Origin: Thermoplasmata archaeon
GTDB taxonomy: Archaea; Thermoplasmatota; Thermoplasmata; Lutacidiplasmatales; UBA184
Reading direction: 5' to 3'
Assembly: GCA_030044475.1 (NCBI GenBank)
Contig: JASHVP010000179.1
Span: forward strand, 1-9,515
Length of the DNA stretch: 9,515 nucleotides
Within the stretch, counting starts at the first letter, position 1. Every line of letters begins with the position of its first letter. Position numbers and translations under genes: made by a program. Positions 5,797-9,515 of the stretch are shown in pieces. The notes beneath the pieces were generated by a model that was given only the letters and a program-made list of their open reading frames with translations, did no database searches and was not told where the DNA came from.

Positions 5797-6648
5797 GTGC
5801 AGTCCCCTGTCGCGCCCGGTGCGTCGCCGATCCCTCCGGGGTACATCCGCCCCGGGGAGAACGTGATCCTGGAGTGCAAGCCGGACCGTCGCGCGTTCCT
5901 CACGATGGGTCTCCTGATCCTCGGGGGCGTCCTGGCGCTCCTCTGGCTCCTCGCGATCGTCGGCGCCGGCCTCGCCTTCGGAGCGGTCGCCGCGGTGGTG
6001 GTGGCGGTGGTCCTGTTCCTCGTCCTGCTGCTCCCGGTCGGCCTGATCATGCTGAGCGCCCTCCGACGCTGGCGCGCCAGCTGGTACGCGCTCACCGACC
6101 AGCGCGTGATCGTCGCCGGCACGGGGCTCTCCTCGATGTCGACGGTCGCGACGGACTTCCCGCTCGTCCTCCCCCCGGGCCAGCAGCAGATCGGTCAGAC
6201 GATCTACCGGGTCTCCAAGGTCTCGGTGCAGCAGGGGTACTTCGGCCGGAAGGGGGGCTTCGGGAACGTCATCTTCCTCGCCCAGCCGTCGAGCTTCGTC
6301 TGGACCGGCGTCGTCAACCCGACCCCGGTCAGCTCGCAGCTCTGGGAGTCGTTCGTCGCGATCCAGGAGATGCAGGTCGGGAACCGGGCGGCCTGGGACA
6401 AGTTGACGCAGCGGGCCAGCGAGCACTACGTCGTCGGCCACGAGGACGACGCGCGCCGCATGGCGGCGTCGATGCCGGCGCCCCCGGGGACGACCTCCTC
6501 GGGGATGTCGGCCGACCGCGACCTGCGCGGCAACCAGGTGCTCGTCCGGTGCCCGTTCTGCGGGAACATGAACCCCGAGAACGTGCTGAAATGCCCGTCC
6601 TGCGGCGCGACGGTCCGGGGGGCGCCCCCGCCCGCCCCTCCGACGTAG
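5797..6648 (+). CDS. Membrane bPH_2-domain protein with C-terminal zinc ribbon
   Basis: This 283-residue protein has a Pro-rich N-terminus, then two strongly hydrophobic segments (about residues 34-60 and 62-89). A bPH_2-type PH-like domain follows (about 95-180), recognisable by SWYALTDQRVIV, the strand pair IYRVSKVSVQQGYFG..GGFGNVIF and VVNPTPVSSQLWESF. A Pro/Ser/Gly linker leads to a four-cysteine zinc ribbon, C252-x2-C255 and C266-x2-C269 (CPFC/CPSC knuckles). bPH_2 domains are known in small membrane proteins, mostly of unknown role; a ribbon at the other end of the same chain suggests binding to a protein or nucleic acid partner on the cytoplasmic side. The start is GTG 5797, with GGGGAG (5783-5788) eight bases upstream; no better start lies between it and the previous stop. 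The gene sits between a possible PH-like partner and a glycosyltransferase-like membrane protein. The architecture is clear; the molecular role is not known. Confidence 0.85.
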   Translation: MQSPVAPGASPIPPGYIRPGENVILECKPDRRAFLTMGLLILGGVLALLWLLAIVGAGLAFGAVAAVVVAVVLFLVLLLPVGLIMLSALRRWRASWYALTDQRVIVAGTGLSSMSTVATDFPLVLPPGQQQIGQTIYRVSKVSVQQGYFGRKGGFGNVIFLAQPSSFVWTGVVNPTPVSSQLWESFVAIQEMQVGNRAAWDKLTQRASEHYVVGHEDDARRMAASMPAPPGTTSSGMSADRDLRGNQVLVRCPFCGNMNPENVLKCPSCGATVRGAPPPAPPT

Positions 6649-6682
6649 TCCCGGGCGGCGCCCCGGCCGTCCGGAGAACGTC

Positions 6683-7729
6683 GTGAGGTCCGAGAGGACC
6701 GACGACGGAGCCGTTCGCCCTCGTCTCCCCGCGATCGGTCTGGCGGCGGTCCTCGGGGCGCTCTCGCTGGCCGTCCCGATCGCGGGGTTCTCCGAGGGGG
6801 ACCTCCTCGCGGCGTACCTCGGCCCGGCGCTGGGGGTCGCGGCGCTCGGATTCCCGTTCGTCGTCTACCTCCTCCGTCCGTCGCGCCCGGGGTGGGTCGC
6901 CGCCGCGGTGATCGCGCCGTCGGTGACGCTCGCGGTCGTCTCCGTCGTGACCGGCTGGCACAACGGGCTCACGGACGAGCCGTACGCGATGCCGGCGTTC
7001 GCGCGCGTGCTCTTCGACGGGAGGGATCCGTACGTGAGCCCGATCTCGGTCGCGTACTCCCAGTACGGGACCCCCGGCTTCGTCTCGGGGACGTACTTCT
7101 ACCTCCCGCTCCTTCTGTTCCTGCAGCCGTTCGTCGTCTCGTACCGGTGGCTCTCGGTCGGCTGCTGGGTCGCGACCGTCGCGCTCCTGCGCCACCGCCC
7201 GCTGGCCGCGCTCGCGGTCGGCCAGCCGTTCGTCGGCCTCCTGGCCGCGAGCGGGTTCAACGACTTCCCGGCCCTGCTCCTCCTGACGGTCGGGTTCGTG
7301 GGGGTGGTCGGCCGGCCCCAGCGCTGGGCCGAGCTGCTCGCCCTCGGCACGAAGCAGTTCGCCGCCGGGTTCGTGCTCGTCTACTACGCCGTGCGCCGCG
7401 ACGCGGTGGGGCTCCTCGTCTCCGGGGGCGTCACGGCCGCGTTCCTGCTCCCGTTCCTCCTCTGGAACGCCGGCGCCCTGGCGTGCCCGATCCTCCTCGT
7501 CTGGCCGCCCGGCTGTTCCGGCGCCTCCGCCGCCGGGACGGCCGAGCACCTCAACTACTGGGTCTGGCCGATCTGGGTCGCCGCGGTCTTCTTCGAGCCG
7601 CTCCGCCGCGCGTTCCGGGCGGCGACCGGACGCGGCGGGCCGGACCGGACGCTCCCTCCGGGAGACCGGAGTCGAACGGAGCCTATTTCCGCGGCCGCGG
7701 GCCCCGCGGACGGGGAGGTCCGCCCGTGA
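6683..7729 (+). CDS. Polytopic membrane protein, GT-C-like glycosyltransferase (GT87/DUF2029-like)
   Basis: This 348-residue integral membrane protein has about eight or nine hydrophobic segments. After the third one comes an extracytoplasmic-type loop with D98-E99 in TDEPYAMPAFARVLFDG and then RDPY, followed by a short loop and YFYLPLLLFLQP. An acidic residue in the first long loop with a nearby Tyr/Pro pattern is typical of GT-C enzymes that use polyprenyl-phosphate sugars (GT39, GT83, GT87). On that basis it probably transfers a sugar from a dolichol-phosphate donor to a lipid, glycan or protein outside the membrane. Its length is short for the group, and the last 40 residues are a hydrophilic Gly/Arg/Pro tail. 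GTG 6683 has GGAG (6673-6676) six bases upstream. Its TGA overlaps the GTG of the GtrA gene, a pairing often seen with lipid-linked-sugar enzymes. Specific donor and acceptor cannot be told. A non-catalytic polytopic protein is the alternative. Confidence 0.72.
   Translation: MRSERTDDGAVRPRLPAIGLAAVLGALSLAVPIAGFSEGDLLAAYLGPALGVAALGFPFVVYLLRPSRPGWVAAAVIAPSVTLAVVSVVTGWHNGLTDEPYAMPAFARVLFDGRDPYVSPISVAYSQYGTPGFVSGTYFYLPLLLFLQPFVVSYRWLSVGCWVATVALLRHRPLAALAVGQPFVGLLAASGFNDFPALLLLTVGFVGVVGRPQRWAELLALGTKQFAAGFVLVYYAVRRDAVGLLVSGGVTAAFLLPFLLWNAGALACPILLVWPPGCSGASAAGTAEHLNYWVWPIWVAAVFFEPLRRAFRAATGRGGPDRTLPPGDRSRTEPISAAAGPADGEVRP
7712..7720 (+). promoter_or_regulatory. Strong Shine-Dalgarno inside the upstream gene, setting the GtrA start
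   Basis: GGGGAGGTC contains GGAGGT (7714-7719), a full match to the complement of the conserved CACCUCC end of archaeal 16S rRNA, six bases before GTG 7726. It lies in the last codons of the upstream gene and is the best ribosome-binding match in the window. It supports the GTG start and independent re-initiation at the four-base overlap. Confidence 0.7.
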
Positions 7730-8244
7730 CGGAAGCGCCGGCAACGGTCGTGGCCGCGCCGCCTCCGTCGGGGGGGCGGCTATCGTTCCTCGAGCGGTAC
7801 TGGAAGTTCGTCGTCGTCGGCCTGACCGGGTTCGTCGTCAACCTGGCGGTCTTCGCCCTGACCCTCGACGCCCTGTCGCCGAGCCCGACGTTCGACCTGG
7901 TCCGCAGCGTCCTCCATGCGGCGACCCGGACGTCGTCCAACCTCGTCGACAACCTGGTGGCGAGCGCGGTCGCGTTCGTCGTCGCGACGCTCTGGAACTT
8001 CGCCTGGAACAGCCTCTGGACGTTCCGGAGCGCGACGGGGCACCGGCACGCGCTGCCCCGCCGTCTGGGTCTCTACTACGGCGTCTCCCTCGGGTCGCTC
8101 GCCATCAACGAGGTCGCGCTGGTCCTGCTCGCGTTCGTCCTCCCGCCGTTGTACGGCCAGGCGATCGGCATCCTGGCCGGCAGCGCGGTCGGGTTCGCCG
8201 GGAACTCCCGCATCACGTTCGTCGCGGCGGACCTCGAGCGGTAG
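7726..8244 (+). CDS. GtrA-family membrane protein (lipid-linked sugar flippase type)
   Basis: This 172-residue protein has four predicted transmembrane segments: about residues 26-48, 76-98, 108-132 and 142-164. The pattern is that of the GtrA/DPMS family: YWKFVVVGLTGFVVNLAVFALTL at the first helix; an Asn/Trp/Phe-rich end of helix two (WNFAWNSLWTF); and G-rich helix four ending GNSRITFV. GtrA proteins are thought to move or position polyprenyl-phosphate-linked sugars across the membrane for a partner transferase. The preceding GT-C-like gene overlaps it by four bases and is the obvious partner. The start GTG 7726 is fixed by the strong ribosome-binding site. The length is slightly above the usual 120-150 residues because of an Ala/Pro-rich cytoplasmic N-terminus (about 20 residues) and a longer first loop. 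Family assignment is firm; the sugar carried is unknown. Confidence 0.88.
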   Translation: MTEAPATVVAAPPPSGGRLSFLERYWKFVVVGLTGFVVNLAVFALTLDALSPSPTFDLVRSVLHAATRTSSNLVDNLVASAVAFVVATLWNFAWNSLWTFRSATGHRHALPRRLGLYYGVSLGSLAINEVALVLLAFVLPPLYGQAIGILAGSAVGFAGNSRITFVAADLER

Positions 8245-8393
8245 CCGTCCCGGCACCGCGCGGCCGCGGCGGGCGACCGGAGCCCGGGCCTGGGGTCCCG
8301 GTGGGTCCCCCGACCGCCACCGGGTTCCCCGGGGTTCCCGACCGCGGCCACCGGTATGAGTCCCGCGGGCGACGAATCCTCGACCCTGACTCC
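8245..8393. other. GC-rich intergenic segment with imperfect direct repeat
   Basis: No gene is supported here. The segment contains an imperfect direct repeat, CCCGACCGCCACCGG (8309-8323) and CCCGACCGCGGCCACCGG (8337-8354), separated by GTTCCCCGGGGTT, which has a CCCCGGGG palindrome. No TATA-like box is evident. An ATG at 8356 opens a 139-codon frame whose third positions lose G/C bias after about 16 codons, so it is not taken as a gene. This is the left part of a 527-base gap between confident genes. Confidence 0.4.
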
Positions 8394-8404
8394 GGAGGGA
8401 GACG

Positions 8405-8659
8405 ATGGTGCTCGCGGGAAGGATCGTCCCAGCCCACGACCCCCGTCGCGCCTCTCCTGGGGGGCTCGCCGTTCGCGAGTTCGCCGCGCCGGAGTACCGG
8501 CGCGAGGAATTCGCCGGGGTCGCCGTGCCGGCGCACCGCGCGGCGTCCGCCACGACCGGCGGCCGTTCGCGCGGAAGCCGCCTCGGGCGACGGTTCGGCG
8601 CCCCCCGGGAGACGGAGGGCGACGGCGAGACGATCGCCGACCCGGGACCGGTGTGAACC
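8405..8659 (+). CDS. Possible small hypothetical protein (83-84 residues), weakly supported
   Basis: An ATG at 8405 follows GGAGG (8394-8398) with a six-base spacer, a good archaeal ribosome-binding layout. By hand count 11 of the first 83 codons end in A or T (about 87% G/C), with lower G/C at first (about 81%) and second (about 66%) positions. That ordering fits coding DNA in a high-GC genome and is similar to the gene at 5077. The product is a basic, Arg/Gly/Ala/Pro-rich, hydrophilic chain with no membrane segment, no cysteine and no recognised motif. It lies alone between the GtrA operon and the nucleotidyltransferase, and I see no TATA box before it. It could equally be a chance frame; the second-position G/C is high for a folded protein. 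The stop codon falls at the end of ACCGGTGTGA near 8656. Confidence 0.35.
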
Positions 8660-8771
8660 GGGACCGCCCCGGTCGGTCCGGCTCGGCCGGGCCGTCCGGG
8701 CAAACCCGTTCCCCCCGACGGGGCGGCCCGGACCCAAGTCGATATCGGGGCCGAGCGCTCCCGGAGGCCGG
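8660..8771 (+). promoter_or_regulatory. Leader and probable promoter/RBS of the nucleotidyltransferase gene
   Basis: The only AT-rich element is AAGTCGATATCG (8736-8747), whose centre is about 29 bases before ATG 8772. As a TATA box it would give a leader of only a few bases, although GGAGG (8763-8767) lies four bases before the ATG and would then be untranscribed or at the very 5' end. So either the box is not the promoter or the message is near-leaderless. An inverted repeat, CCCGT (8705-8709) with ACGGG (8718-8722), lies upstream. Confidence 0.4.
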
Positions 8772-9515
8772 ATGAAGGCGATCGTGCTGATCGGGGGGTT
8801 CGGGACCCGGCTCCGGCCGATCACGTACACCGTCCCGAAGCAGCTGATCCCGATCGCCGGGAAGCCGATGCTCTACCATGTCCTCGACCTGCTGCCGGAC
8901 GACGTGGACGAGGTGGTCCTCGCGACAGGGTACAAGGCCGACCAGATCGACGCGTACGTCCGCGCCCATCCCGGTCGCTGGCCGATCCGGACCGTCCCCG
9001 AGGCGACGCCGCTCGGGACCGGGGGCGGGATGCGCCACGCCGGGGACGGGATGAGCGACCCGTTCTACCTGCTGAACTCGGACGTGATCGCCGCCGCCGA
9101 CCTGGGAGCGCTGGCCGAGCTCCAGCGGCGTCGCGGGGGCGTCGGCGCGATCTCGCTCTTCGAGGTCGACGACCCGAGCCCCTACGGCGTCGTCTCGTTC
9201 GCCGGGGACGATCGGATCGCCGGGTTCGTCGAGAAGCCGCCGGCCGCCGAGGCCCCGTCCCGGTGGATCAACGCCGGCCTGTCGATCTGGCGCCGGGAGG
9301 TCCTCGACCGGATCCCGACGGGACGGGAGGTCAGCTTCGAGAAGGAGATCGTCCCCGGACTCCTGCCCGGCGGCGTCTACGGCTACCGCCTCTCCCGATA
9401 CTGGGACGACGCCGGGACACCGGAGCGCCTGCTCCACGCCCAGCAACTCCTGTTCGACGACGGACGCGGCGGGACGGGTGGGGTGCCCCCGGGAGCGCTC
9501 GGGTCGGGTCCGGTC
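8772..9515 (+). CDS. Sugar-1-phosphate nucleotidyltransferase, mannose-1-phosphate guanylyltransferase-like (3' end outside window)
   Basis: The first 248 codons of an NTP-transferase fold enzyme run off the window without a stop. The nucleotide-binding signature is intact: GGFGTRLRPIT (G8-T18) and PKQLIPIAGKP (P22-P32, with K23). Next come ATPLGTGGG (78-86), the metal-binding aspartate in LLNSDV (D104), DPSPYGVV, GFVEKP, WINAGLSIW, SFEKEIVP and YWDDAGTPE. The LLNSDV, SPYGVV, EKEIVP and GTPE phrases resemble GDP-mannose pyrophosphorylases more than dTDP-glucose synthases, so the likely product is GDP-mannose or a related nucleotide sugar for glycan or dolichol-sugar synthesis. UDP- or dTDP-sugar synthesis is not excluded. 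After about residue 225 the chain becomes Gly/Pro-rich, so either a linker to a C-terminal domain (for example a left-handed beta helix) begins or the protein ends soon. GGAGG is four bases before the ATG. It is separate from the operon to the left by a 527-base gap. Confidence 0.88.
   Translation, partial: MKAIVLIGGFGTRLRPITYTVPKQLIPIAGKPMLYHVLDLLPDDVDEVVLATGYKADQIDAYVRAHPGRWPIRTVPEATPLGTGGGMRHAGDGMSDPFYLLNSDVIAAADLGALAELQRRRGGVGAISLFEVDDPSPYGVVSFAGDDRIAGFVEKPPAAEAPSRWINAGLSIWRREVLDRIPTGREVSFEKEIVPGLLPGGVYGYRLSRYWDDAGTPERLLHAQQLLFDDGRGGTGGVPPGALGSGPV

Noticed and set aside
8356..8775. 139-codon plus-strand frame in the gap before the nucleotidyltransferase
   Set aside because: Third-position G/C bias is lost after about 16 codons, there is no ribosome-binding site before its ATG, and the product is Arg/Pro-rich low complexity.
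8076..9446. 456-codon minus-strand frame across GtrA, the gap and the nucleotidyltransferase
   Set aside because: It runs antisense to two well-supported genes and has shadow-like composition with no motif.

Overview
The window reads as a piece of a very GC-rich archaeal chromosome. The archaeal call rests on four things: short AT-rich TATA-like boxes about 25-30 bases upstream of likely transcription starts in otherwise GC-saturated DNA; a tRNA gene without an encoded CCA; a methionyl-tRNA synthetase carrying a fused C-terminal EMAPII-type OB-fold; and an exported protein rich in N-glycosylation sequons. A high-GC Thermoplasmatota-type archaeon is plausible, but that placement is inference from gene style, not from a marker gene. 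All genes I can support lie on the plus strand. I saw no rRNA, CRISPR array, insertion sequence, integrase or phage gene.

Layout. (1) 2-2166: the 3' part of a methionyl-tRNA synthetase gene, overlapped by four bases by a PHP-domain phosphoesterase gene. (2) 2217-2289: tRNA-Cys(GCA) with its own TTTTA promoter box. (3) 2290-2674: a gene-free stretch ending in two TATA-like boxes and a perfect 7-bp inverted repeat just before the next gene. (4) 2675-4927: a 750-residue signal-anchored extracellular protein with a clan GH-A-like glycoside hydrolase barrel, 12 N-glycosylation sequons and a His-rich tail. (5) 5077-8244: a tight four-gene cluster behind one TATA box, made of a soluble protein with a possible PH-like fold, a membrane bPH_2 protein ending in a zinc ribbon, a GT-C-like polytopic membrane protein, and a GtrA-family membrane protein. 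(6) 8245-8771: a 527-base gap with a weakly supported 83-codon ORF and imperfect direct repeats. (7) 8772-end: the 5' part of a sugar-1-phosphate nucleotidyltransferase of the mannose-1-phosphate guanylyltransferase type, cut by the window edge.

How it may fit together. The left third is housekeeping translation. The right two thirds lean to the cell envelope: nucleotide-sugar supply (nucleotidyltransferase), a candidate lipid-linked-sugar translocation and transfer pair (GtrA plus GT-C), and a heavily sequon-bearing surface hydrolase that could be a glycoprotein product of such a pathway. The two genes that open the four-gene operon are the least understood part and the best candidate for something undescribed. 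They have no visible enzyme motif, yet their spacing ties them to the membrane glycosylation genes. The functional link between the clusters is inference from proximity.
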